Position numbers and translations under genes: made by a program. From contig JAABSS010000373.1 in NCBI GenBank assembly GCA_011390235.1, positions 1-19,948 on the forward strand: a stretch of 19,948 nucleotides of DNA. Reading direction: 5' to 3'. The notes beneath the pieces were generated by a model. That model worked only from the letters and a program-made list of their open reading frames with translations, searched no databases and was not told the origin of the DNA. This stretch comes from Desulfotignum sp. Its GTDB lineage: Bacteria; Desulfobacterota; Desulfobacteria; Desulfobacterales; Desulfobacteraceae. Numbering within the stretch: position 1 is the stretch's first letter; each line of letters begins with the position of its first letter. Shown here piece after piece: positions 1-8,042 of the stretch.

Positions 1-1
1 T

Positions 2-1366
2 GTCCTGATGCTCCATAACCGGAACCAGGAAGATCTCCATAAAATCGAAGGGACAACCTGGCAGCAGATATTCGACTATCGCAGGATGCTGAAAATGCCC
101 GCTCTCAAGGGTATTTACCGGTACCATGAATTCATCGGTCCGGTGATTCCCCTGGAATCCATTATCTATCTGGGAGAAGGCCACACCCCTGTGGTGGAGG
201 CATCCGGTTTTCTTACAGAAAAGGTGGGGCTGCATTTCTATTTTAAAAACGACGGCCAGAATCCCAGTGCCTCGTTCAAGGACCGGGGCATGGCTTCCGC
301 CCTTTCCAGCATCAAATTTCTCCTTGACCAGGGGCTGGTTTCAGATGTCATTGCGGTGTGTGCATCCACCGGGGACACCTCTGCAGCAGCGGCATTGTAT
401 GCCTCTTACCTGAGACCTTTGATAAAATCGGCCGTGCTTCTGCCCCACAAAAAAGTCACGGTTCAACAGCTGTCCCAGCCTTTGGGCAGCGGTGCCAGTG
501 TGTTTGAAATACCTGGTGTGTTTGATGACTGCATGAAAATAGTGGAACATCTGTCCACCAGATATTCCGTGGTGCTGCTCAATTCCAAAAATGCCTGGCG
601 GATTCTGGGACAGGAATCCTATTCCTATGAAATCGCCCAGGATTTTGACTGGGATATGGCCCGCAAGGTGGTGGTGGTTCCCATCGGCAATGCCGGTAAT
701 ATCTCCGCCATCATGAACGGGTTCCTCAAATTTTTTACGGCCGGTATCATCAACCAGCTGCCCAAAATCATCGGTGTGCAGTCAGAGCATGCAGACCCGG
801 TATATCAATACTATCTGGAGCCGGATGAATCAAAACGGATATTTTCCCCTGTGGATACAAAGCCCAGTGTGGCCCAGGCTGCCATGATAGGCAATCCTGT
901 GTCCATGCCCCGGGTGGTTGCCATTGCCAAAGAATACAACCGGGAATCAGGACATGACAATGTGTTTTTTGTCCAGGTAACAGAGCAGGCCATCATGGAC
1001 TGGCAACTCACCGCCAACCAGAATGGTCATATCGCCTGTACCCAGGGCGGAGAATGTCTGGCCGGTCTAGTAAAGGCCCGGGCCATGGATCTGGTGTCTT
1101 CTGATGAAACCGCTGTGTTGAACGCAACCGCCCATGCCATTAAATTTTCTGAATTCCAGGACCTGTACTTCAAAAACCAGATCCCAGACGCCTATCATAT
1201 CGTACCGGACCCGGACCGCATGAACCTGCCGGAACTGATCATGCCGGACAACCCGGATCTTGTACCCTCCCAGGAAAAACGGCTGGGAAAACCGGAATTT
1301 GCACAATTTATTGCGGAAATATCCGGGAAAATAGCACATAAAATGCACTTATCATCTGCTGAATGA
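2..1366 (+). CDS. thrC: Threonine synthase, probably 5'-truncated by the window edge
   Basis: This is a PLP-dependent enzyme that converts O-phospho-L-homoserine to threonine plus phosphate, the last step of threonine synthesis, in the cytoplasm. Counting from the ATG at position 8 (452 residues), the PLP lysine is K91 in SASFKDRG. An ASTGDTSAAA segment lies near 120-129 and a glycine-rich PLP-phosphate loop, PIGNAGNI, at 226-233. The frame stays open upstream of that ATG (GTC CTG), and no ribosome site can be seen in the 7 bases available. Related threonine synthases carry a short cysteine-containing N-terminal segment, so the true start probably lies outside the window; that is inference. 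The stop codon overlaps the start of the next gene (ATGA), implying co-transcription. Other fold-type II PLP enzymes are less likely given these motifs. Confidence 0.88.
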   Translation, partial: VLMLHNRNQEDLHKIEGTTWQQIFDYRRMLKMPALKGIYRYHEFIGPVIPLESIIYLGEGHTPVVEASGFLTEKVGLHFYFKNDGQNPSASFKDRGMASALSSIKFLLDQGLVSDVIAVCASTGDTSAAAALYASYLRPLIKSAVLLPHKKVTVQQLSQPLGSGASVFEIPGVFDDCMKIVEHLSTRYSVVLLNSKNAWRILGQESYSYEIAQDFDWDMARKVVVVPIGNAGNISAIMNGFLKFFTAGIINQLPKIIGVQSEHADPVYQYYLEPDESKRIFSPVDTKPSVAQAAMIGNPVSMPRVVAIAKEYNRESGHDNVFFVQVTEQAIMDWQLTANQNGHIACTQGGECLAGLVKARAMDLVSSDETAVLNATAHAIKFSEFQDLYFKNQIPDAYHIVPDPDRMNLPELIMPDNPDLVPSQEKRLGKPEFAQFIAEISGKIAHKMHLSSAE

Positions 1367-2859
1367 TGGATTTTCATCGCTTTAAAAAGGCAATAATTGC
1401 CGTCTGCCTGCCTGCAGTTTTTATATGGTATCCGGGCAGTCCGGCTGCAAGCGGGGTAAAAACCTCCCTGAAAAATTACGCCATAATCACCCATGAAAAC
1501 CAGGCTGTCCTGTGCGAACCCTACACAGTTAAAAAAGATGACTGGCTCTATAAAATTTTCCGTCAGAAAGGCGAAATTTCTGAACAGGATTTCCCCTTGT
1601 TTATTTCTATTTTCAAAAAAATCAACCCCGGAATCAGCAATATTGATACCATATCACCGGGAATCCGGATTCTCATCCCCCTGAAAATGGTAAATAGGCA
1701 GGCGTATGCCTCTGATGATACCGGTATGGTGGCAGTGCCGGTGGTGGAATTTTCCCATCTGCCGGCCTCTTTTGATGTGACACCATATGTCAGTGAACAT
1801 ACCATCCAGCCCGGGGACACGGTTTCTGATATTCTGGATAAGCCTTTTTTAAAAAAAGGCGGTGGGGTTACCCGGGAAGGCCGTATGTTATTTTACCGCC
1901 TGAACCCTGATATCAAAAATATCCATGTGGTTTATCAGGGTACCCAGGTGCGTATACCAAAACCCGCTATTTTGTCTCAGCCCTGGTTTTCATCTTTTCT
2001 CACCCATGGCAAACCATTGGCAAACGCTGACCGGGTACAAGCGGTTATGCAGACCCAGGATATACCCCAAGTTCATGAACCTGAAAATACTTTGGCAGAT
2101 ATTTCAGCTTACCAGATCCAGCAGTTGAAACGATACGCTGCCCTGATCAAAGGCACCCTGCTCCACCAGGGAAAAATGTATTTTCCGGCAAAAAACGGTA
2201 AGAATGAAATCTGGTTGAATCTTTCCCAGACCCCGCTCATCGAAACCAGGGACCATGGTGAAAAAATTCTGCTTTTTCCGGATAACCGGACAGGTTATAT
2301 ACTGGATAAAAAACTGGTCCAGACCGTCAGGTCTCACTGGAAGCATGCAAAAACCGAACAAATCCAGGCGGCCATCCAGAAGGCCCGCTTTAGGGACCAA
2401 AAACAGGTTTCACCTGCTTTGATTCGGAAAAATATTCCGGACATACTGTCAGGAACACCGTTTACCTTTTTTTCTGAAGAAAAAATACAGTTTTTTGTGA
2501 ACAATATTTCCATGTCCGCTGTATTCGGACGGATAAAACCGGATGCCGGACCGGATATTTTGGTTAATTTCGGAGATATCTATGGCACAGGAATAACCAG
2601 TATCCAGAACATGGGATTTGATATATTATCCTTTTCTCCGAATCAGTCCTGGAAGGATCAGGTCCGACTCCTGCTGTCTGCTTTAGGCTACGCAATCTGG
2701 GAAAATCCCTCATTCAGCCATCAGGAAAAGGTGGAAACCTTAGAAGGCCTGTATGCGGAACTGCTGCCGGACCGTGTTTTTGTTTCCCTGTATCCTTTGC
2801 CCCCCAGTGCCGGTACATTTTTACAAACAGAGCAGATCCGGTATATTCACCTGAAATAA
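1363..2859 (+). CDS. Exported LysM-domain protein with an unrecognised C-terminal region
   Basis: The 498-residue protein starts with a basic stretch and a hydrophobic segment (about residues 7-30) ending in SPAAS, consistent with a Sec signal peptide. Two LysM-like modules follow, at about 52-107 (YTVKKDDWLYKIF to ISPGIRILIPL) and 145-199 (HTIQPGDTVSDIL to YQGTQVRIPK). LysM modules bind peptidoglycan glycan chains, so a periplasmic, wall-associated location is likely. Residues 205-498 match nothing I recognise; no catalytic motif is evident. Two candidate ATG starts are adjacent (1363 and 1366). The 4-bp overlap with thrC suggests translational coupling, and a TPR lipoprotein gene follows after 37 bp. 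A role in pilus or envelope assembly is suggested only by the neighbourhood. Confidence 0.8.
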   Translation: MMDFHRFKKAIIAVCLPAVFIWYPGSPAASGVKTSLKNYAIITHENQAVLCEPYTVKKDDWLYKIFRQKGEISEQDFPLFISIFKKINPGISNIDTISPGIRILIPLKMVNRQAYASDDTGMVAVPVVEFSHLPASFDVTPYVSEHTIQPGDTVSDILDKPFLKKGGGVTREGRMLFYRLNPDIKNIHVVYQGTQVRIPKPAILSQPWFSSFLTHGKPLANADRVQAVMQTQDIPQVHEPENTLADISAYQIQQLKRYAALIKGTLLHQGKMYFPAKNGKNEIWLNLSQTPLIETRDHGEKILLFPDNRTGYILDKKLVQTVRSHWKHAKTEQIQAAIQKARFRDQKQVSPALIRKNIPDILSGTPFTFFSEEKIQFFVNNISMSAVFGRIKPDAGPDILVNFGDIYGTGITSIQNMGFDILSFSPNQSWKDQVRLLLSALGYAIWENPSFSHQEKVETLEGLYAELLPDRVFVSLYPLPPSAGTFLQTEQIRYIHLK

Positions 2860-2896
2860 TAGATTTGGCAAACCATCAATGTTCATAGGATAAACC

Positions 2897-3655
2897 ATGA
2901 AGCAATATCTGATTTGGATAGTTTTGCTTGGCTTTTTGCTGCCTGCCTGCACCAGTTCCACCAGGTTGTCCCAGAAGGAATCCGGGCTGGCAGAGGCGGT
3001 TAAAATTCAAGGAGAAGCCCTTTTGCTGCAGGGAGATTACACCGCAGCCCTGTCAAAACTGCTGGATGCACGCAAAATGACCCCCGATGACCCGTATCTG
3101 CTCAACAGCCTGGGGCTTGCCTATATGGGGAAAAAACGCGATGATCTTGCTGTGACATCTTTTAAAAGAGCGCTGGCCCTGAAACCTGATTATACTGAAG
3201 CGCTCAATAATCTCGGGGCAGCTTTTCTGCGCCAGAAAAAATGGGACACGGCCATCTCAGCATTTAAAAAAGTGTTGGAAGATCTTTTGTATCCAACGCC
3301 CCAGTATCCGCTTTCCAACCTGGGATGGGCATATCTGGGAAAGCAGGATTACAACCAGGCGGAATATTTTTTTTCCCAGGCCCTGGATGAAGCACCCGGC
3401 TTTGTGGCAGCCACCCACGGCCTGGCCCTGGTGTATCTTGACAGCCAGCAGGTGGATGAGGCCATAGCGTTTCTTTCCAACCGCCTTCGGAGAATTCCAG
3501 ACAGCGCTATTCTACACGCAGACCTGGCCCGGGCCCATGAAATCAGGGGGCAAATAGCCCAGGCCAGACAATCCTGGAAAAAGGTACGCCAGTATAGCGA
3601 CGAAAATTCAGAACTGGGTCAGACAGCCAGAAAAAGGCTGTCTGACCTGGATTAA
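2897..3655 (+). CDS. TPR lipoprotein, PilF/PilW-like candidate secretin pilotin
   Basis: A 252-residue protein with a lipoprotein signal (MKQYLIWIVLLGFLLPAC, lipid-anchored Cys18) is followed by tandem TPR units at about 34-65, 66-99, 100-133, 138-169 and 170-203. These show the usual pattern, for example LNSLGLAYMGKKRDDLAVTS and ALNNLGAAFLRQKKWDTAIS. PilF/PilW proteins of this size and architecture are outer-membrane lipoproteins that help the PilQ secretin assemble. Here the gene meets pilQ tail to tail, which fits that role, but TPR lipoproteins are common and the function is inferred. AGGAT lies 7-8 bases before the ATG, a good ribosome site. The stop codon TAA (3653-3655) interleaves with the pilQ stop on the other strand, leaving no room for a terminator between them. 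Confidence 0.82.
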   Translation: MKQYLIWIVLLGFLLPACTSSTRLSQKESGLAEAVKIQGEALLLQGDYTAALSKLLDARKMTPDDPYLLNSLGLAYMGKKRDDLAVTSFKRALALKPDYTEALNNLGAAFLRQKKWDTAISAFKKVLEDLLYPTPQYPLSNLGWAYLGKQDYNQAEYFFSQALDEAPGFVAATHGLALVYLDSQQVDEAIAFLSNRLRRIPDSAILHADLARAHEIRGQIAQARQSWKKVRQYSDENSELGQTARKRLSDLD

Positions 3656-6042
3656 TTATCAGACTGGCTGATGTTGCGTTTCTGTTCCAATTGTACAATG
3701 GAAGGGGTCAGAAAAATCAGCAGCTCATTTCTGTTGTCTTGTTTCTGGGTGGTGCCAAAAAGCATATTTCCCAGAATGGGAATTCCTGTCAGAAACGGCA
3801 GACCGTCTACATCACGATTTTTTGTGGTTTTGACGATGCCGCCTATGACCACGGTATCATTATTGTTCACCAGCAGTTCGGTTTCAGTCTCATTGGTGGC
3901 CAGTGTTGGGGCACCTGAGGCCGTAATGCTGGAAATATCATTTTTGGTCAGAAAAACCCGCATGGAAATACGCTTGTCCGGGGTCACGTGGGGGGTCACC
4001 TCCAGGAGCAGATCTATATTTTTAAATTTTACGGAGGAGCCGCCTGCATCATCCCGTTCCAGATAGGCAAATTCCACCCCTTGTTTGATTTTGGCTTTTT
4101 TGTTATCCAAAGTCAGTATGCGTGGCGAGGAAACAATCCGGACATCCCCCTGGGCTTCTGATGCTGCGAGTTTGGCGTTCAAGGCCATACTGGAAGAGCC
4201 GAACAGCCGGAAAAAAGAAAAATCTCCGGTAATCCCGGTGCCGGAAGGGTTATTCACCGACACATTCGTATCATTTACAAACCCTGAAGAAATTGCCGCA
4301 TCATTGGTAAGTCCCCATCCTATTCCAATGCTTCTGGAAAAATCCTTGGTCACCTCCACCACTCTGGCCTCAATCATAATCTGTGGGGTGACAGTATCAA
4401 GACGAAAAATCATCTCCCGGATCTGGTCGACCTTCTCTCTGGTATCGGTGACAATGATCATATTGGTGCGCTGATCAACAGAAATATTACCTCTGTCCGG
4501 CGTAAGAAGAGAAGCAATATGGGGTTGAATATCTGCCTGGGCATCGGAATAATTTATGGGAATATATTCAGTTACCAGTGGTTCCAGGCTTTTTTTCTGT
4601 TCCAGGGCATTTTTTCTTGCAGCAATGGCATCCTGAAGGTCCTGCTCTTCTTGTTTCAGGGTCTGGACAGTGGCAATACGTATCACATTTCCTTCCATTT
4701 TCTTACCCAGCCCGTTCATTTTCAGAACCAGATCCAGGACCTGATCCCAGGGAATGGGCTTTTCCAGCGTCATGGTAACTTTTCCCTGTACATCCTTATC
4801 TATCGCAAAGTTCAAGCCACTGACACTTCTGAGTATGCGAAAAACATTTTTTATATCTGTATCATAAAAATCCAGCTTGATTTTTTCCCCGGTATATTCG
4901 GGTTCATCCAAACCCAAAACAGCCTTCCAGTTCTCCACCAAAGACAGCTCAGGTTGTGAAGGTTGTTCAACCAGTGCTGTAACTATCGGCCTTATACCCG
5001 ATGCAGCACCTCCATCCTCTGGCAGCTTTTTTTTATCTGTCTGAAGCATGTGTACAGGCTGTGCCGCTTTTTTAAACCGGGGCGGTTCAATACTGGCAGG
5101 ATCAAACCGCAGTGAAATCCGGCGCTGATCCTGGACAACCCGAAACGGAACTTTTTCCCTGATCATGATTTCAATTTCCGCATCCTGGCTGTTGTCTGTG
5201 CCCGGTCCGGGCAGTATCCGTTCAACAGCAGCCTTGAAATATTTTGTCAGCAACGGCCGCTGATGGTGCTCAGGTATCCTGGTATTGAACAGTTTTAAAT
5301 ACAGTTTGTTTTCACTTTGCCATATGGTTTCATACTGCACCGGATAACTGGTCTCCACCTGAATGTCTGCGTGGCCGGATTCAGTTATGTTGAACCCGAT
5401 ATCGGTCATCACCGCTGGCTGGCGGGAAACAACCGGTTTTGATGCCATGGTTTCTTTCACAGCAGAGGTTTTTACGGATAGTTTCTGCGGGCCGGGGTCT
5501 GCGTCTGCAGTTTTACCTGCTGGCGATACTGAATCCTGTGAAGGATGATCCGCCCCGGTTTGGTCCGTGAACAGAACCACCTGCAGATCATTCCCATGTT
5601 CTTTAACTTCGTAGGGAATATCCTGATTCAGCAGAATTTCAACTTTGGCTGTTGTCTGTTTCTGGTCAGCATACACCGTACGGATGGATGCCACAGGATC
5701 TTCCACAGCGCCCGGGGATATGAAATCCGGATCGATTCCGGTTTCAGGCAGATAAATGGCCACACCAAATGGAAAGTCCTGCTTGATGGAAGTATAGGCC
5801 AGTTTGTGTTTGCCTTTAATACGAACACCAATATGATTATCCAGGAATTCAACTTCAACGGCATGGATCTGGTTGCCCAGAGTTTGGGCCGGCCTGACCC
5901 GGGGATCTTCCCGGGCACTTGCATCCACTGGCTCAGGGGTTTCAGTTTTCAGGGAATTACATCCGGTCACCATTGCTGCAGCCAGTATGAGAATACTGGC
6001 CAGAACCCGATAATTAATCTTGTAAAACTGAAAAACAAACAT
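3652..6042 (-). CDS. pilQ: Type IV pilus secretin PilQ, with a probable lipoprotein signal
   Basis: PilQ forms the outer-membrane ring through which the pilus passes. I chose the ATG at 6042 (796 residues): GGGGA sits 6 bases upstream and it follows the pilP stop by one base. A GTG at 6054 would add four residues but has no ribosome site. Domains in order, numbered from the ATG: hydrophobic leader with MVTGC (Cys28, a lipobox); two AMIN-type beta domains at about 55-160 and 215-315, which bind peptidoglycan in this family; a secretin N-terminal (STN) domain at about 385-460 (KIKLDFYDTDIKNVFRIL); an N1-type module at about 490-550; and the C-terminal secretin domain from about 555 to the end, with VVIGGIVKTT and GIPILGNMLFG. 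The length is normal for delta- and gammaproteobacterial PilQ. It is the last gene of pilMNOPQ. Confidence 0.95.
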   Translation of the reverse strand: MFVFQFYKINYRVLASILILAAAMVTGCNSLKTETPEPVDASAREDPRVRPAQTLGNQIHAVEVEFLDNHIGVRIKGKHKLAYTSIKQDFPFGVAIYLPETGIDPDFISPGAVEDPVASIRTVYADQKQTTAKVEILLNQDIPYEVKEHGNDLQVVLFTDQTGADHPSQDSVSPAGKTADADPGPQKLSVKTSAVKETMASKPVVSRQPAVMTDIGFNITESGHADIQVETSYPVQYETIWQSENKLYLKLFNTRIPEHHQRPLLTKYFKAAVERILPGPGTDNSQDAEIEIMIREKVPFRVVQDQRRISLRFDPASIEPPRFKKAAQPVHMLQTDKKKLPEDGGAASGIRPIVTALVEQPSQPELSLVENWKAVLGLDEPEYTGEKIKLDFYDTDIKNVFRILRSVSGLNFAIDKDVQGKVTMTLEKPIPWDQVLDLVLKMNGLGKKMEGNVIRIATVQTLKQEEQDLQDAIAARKNALEQKKSLEPLVTEYIPINYSDAQADIQPHIASLLTPDRGNISVDQRTNMIIVTDTREKVDQIREMIFRLDTVTPQIMIEARVVEVTKDFSRSIGIGWGLTNDAAISSGFVNDTNVSVNNPSGTGITGDFSFFRLFGSSSMALNAKLAASEAQGDVRIVSSPRILTLDNKKAKIKQGVEFAYLERDDAGGSSVKFKNIDLLLEVTPHVTPDKRISMRVFLTKNDISSITASGAPTLATNETETELLVNNNDTVVIGGIVKTTKNRDVDGLPFLTGIPILGNMLFGTTQKQDNRNELLIFLTPSIVQLEQKRNISQSDN

Positions 6043-6043
6043 A

Positions 6044-6793
6044 TTATTCCCCACTGTCTTTTTTATGAATTTTTATTTCCTGGAGACGTTCAATCTGGTT
6101 GCCCTTGTAGTCTGTTACAATTTCTTTTACAACAATGGTATCAAAGGTGATGTCAATGACCCTTCCTTGATTTTTCCCCATGTAGGTGCCAATACCCACT
6201 TCATAACCTTTTCCGGTTGCTTCCTCAACCATGGCTATTTTGCGGTCCTCCATGATCACTACTGCAACCAGTTTTATCTGACTCAACTCCATTTTTTCCA
6301 GGGGAGTTAAAACCCGCTGGGGTTTATCCGGCTTTTGGATTTCCGGGGCGGGTATTTCTTTTTTCTCCTGAATTAAGGGCATAAACGGGTCTACCCTGCT
6401 TTTGGCCACGTATCCAATGCTGTCACTGATTTCTAATACGACATCGGTCTGGGTAATGTTTTGTTTTATCCCTGTTTCCGGTACCTGTTGTGACGCTTTT
6501 TTGCGGTCATTTTGCTCTTTTTTATCAGATTCTGTGGATTTTTTTTCCTTAGCTGGTTCAGGATTACCGGATATTTCTGGCGTAAGGCCACTTTGTGCAG
6601 GCAAAGATGTTTCAGGCGATACCGCATTTTCAGGTTCTATAGCTTTTTGCACCGGCTGCTGGGGTATGGCCCTCGAAACCACAGGGGATGCGGGTTTTTC
6701 CGATTTTTCCACCGGTGGTTCCTTACACCCTGCCACCAGCAGCAAAAGCACCATACAGACAAGTAAAATCCATTTATTTTCCTGATTTTTCAT
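6044..6793 (-). CDS. pilP: Type IV pilus assembly lipoprotein PilP
   Basis: This is an inner-membrane lipoprotein that connects the PilN-PilO dimer to the PilQ secretin. The 249-residue product has a textbook lipobox (LLLVAGC, Cys23). A long low-complexity Pro/Glu/Lys/Ser linker follows at about 25-120, then the compact PilP beta domain at about 150-240, beginning SRVDPFMP and including LTPLEKMELSQIKLVAVV and GYEVGIGTYMGKNQGRV. The linker length suits a tether across the periplasm. The gene lies 11 bp after pilO and ends one base before the pilQ ATG. Order and spacing are those of the conserved pilMNOPQ operon. Confidence 0.93.
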   Translation of the reverse strand: MKNQENKWILLVCMVLLLLVAGCKEPPVEKSEKPASPVVSRAIPQQPVQKAIEPENAVSPETSLPAQSGLTPEISGNPEPAKEKKSTESDKKEQNDRKKASQQVPETGIKQNITQTDVVLEISDSIGYVAKSRVDPFMPLIQEKKEIPAPEIQKPDKPQRVLTPLEKMELSQIKLVAVVIMEDRKIAMVEEATGKGYEVGIGTYMGKNQGRVIDITFDTIVVKEIVTDYKGNQIERLQEIKIHKKDSGE

Positions 6794-6804
6794 AATTTCT
6801 TAAA

Positions 6805-7467
6805 TCAGCCTTTCCTGCCTTTCTTTTTCTTTTTGTCTGGTTTTGACTCCTGGGCGGCCTCTTCCACAAACATATAGGTCACAGCATTGCAGCTCATATC
6901 TATTATACCTGAGAGGGTTTTGTTCTTTTTCATGGAGATTTTATTTATATTGACAATCCTGTTCAATCTGGAGACCTGAAAAAAGAAATCTGCCATCTGG
7001 AGATACGTGCCTTCAACTTTCATGGACAAAGGGATTTCCATATAAAATTCTTTGTTGACGGCTGGATTCGGCTGAAAAAGCAAAAATGTAAGCCCTGCAT
7101 TGCTGCCGGCAACAGATACTTCTGTCAAAAGGGTCGGCAGTTCTTTTTTATCAGGCAGGGCCCTTGTGGCAACGTAAAATTCCTGTTCCACTTCCTGCAT
7201 TTTTGTTTCCCATTTTTTCAGATCACTGGCCTGCCGTTTAACCACTTGCAGTTTTTTGGACTGGGTTTCTAATATTTTTGTAACCTGCTGCAATTTTTTA
7301 TGTTCCGGCATAAAAATGAAATAATAATAGGTGCCCCCTATTAAGGCAACGGTGAGAAGGCAGATAAGAAAACGCTGAAGCCGGGTCAACTTACCCACAC
7401 GTTCAAAACCTGCTGCAATCTGCTTTTTTATCTTATGTGTTCTGCTGTTTTTTATTTCTTCAGCCAT
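6805..7467 (-). CDS. pilO: Type IV pilus inner-membrane protein PilO
   Basis: PilO is a bitopic inner-membrane protein that dimerises with PilN and carries PilP. The 220-residue protein has a basic cytoplasmic N-terminus, one membrane span at about 33-53 (FLICLLTVALIGGTYYYFIF), a coiled coil at about 55-100 and a ferredoxin-like periplasmic domain to about 205 (PAVNKEFYMEIPLSMKVEG, typical of PilO). It ends in an unusual lysine-rich tail (KPDKKKKKGRKG). The start ATG shares one base with the pilN stop (TAATG), so translation is probably coupled. Confidence 0.92.
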   Translation of the reverse strand: MAEEIKNSRTHKIKKQIAAGFERVGKLTRLQRFLICLLTVALIGGTYYYFIFMPEHKKLQQVTKILETQSKKLQVVKRQASDLKKWETKMQEVEQEFYVATRALPDKKELPTLLTEVSVAGSNAGLTFLLFQPNPAVNKEFYMEIPLSMKVEGTYLQMADFFFQVSRLNRIVNINKISMKKNKTLSGIIDMSCNAVTYMFVEEAAQESKPDKKKKKGRKG

Positions 7468-8042
7468 TATTTACCCTTTGCAGAAGTTTCAGGGGCGGCA
7501 GACCGTTTCAAACATTTCAGTTCAAACGCTTTCAAGCTGGTCCCTTCGTCAAATTTTTTGATTCTGGTTTGTTTGAGATCAATTTCCTGGAAAAGCGTTG
7601 AGGCTTCAAGACGTTTCATGAAATTTGCGATGGTGGGATTATCAAAAGCAATGCCGGTCAATGTTACGGTTGTTTCATCAGCATCCAGGCTTTCAATCCA
7701 CATCTGTTCAGGTACCAGGCGTACCTGTAGATCCTCCAGCAGCATCAGCTGCTCATCTCTTTTCAGCTTGAGGGATGCAACTATTTCTAATTTGTCTTCA
7801 AGAATTTTGAGCCGTTTTTGGATCTCGGTAACCTTGTCAGCCCTTTCCTTGTAAATGGCAATTTGCGCATTTACACGATCAATTTCATGCCGTTTTTCAT
7901 CAATGGTTTTTTTTATCCCCAGCGTATACCAGGTCAACCCGACCAGGAGCAAAAGTATGGTCAGAAAAAATACGGACACCTGCCGGCGGATATTCTCCCT
8001 TTTTCTGGCCAGCCTGAAAGGCAATAAATTTATGCGTATCAT
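7467..8042 (-). CDS. pilN: Type IV pilus inner-membrane protein PilN
   Basis: PilN links the cytoplasmic actin-like PilM to the periplasmic PilO/PilP complex. The 191-residue protein starts with MIRINLLPFR; the INLLP peptide is the conserved cytoplasmic tail that docks into PilM. A single membrane span follows at about 22-42, then a coiled coil at about 45-105 and a small alpha/beta domain at about 105-175. The start overlaps the pilM stop by 4 bp (ATGA) and the stop overlaps the pilO start, as expected for proteins made in fixed ratio. Confidence 0.93.
   Translation of the reverse strand: MIRINLLPFRLARKRENIRRQVSVFFLTILLLLVGLTWYTLGIKKTIDEKRHEIDRVNAQIAIYKERADKVTEIQKRLKILEDKLEIVASLKLKRDEQLMLLEDLQVRLVPEQMWIESLDADETTVTLTGIAFDNPTIANFMKRLEASTLFQEIDLKQTRIKKFDEGTSLKAFELKCLKRSAAPETSAKGK

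Noticed and set aside
5545..6150. Plus-strand open frame of 201 codons opposite pilQ and pilP
   Set aside because: Shadow of the pil genes, with no motif or plausible ribosome site.
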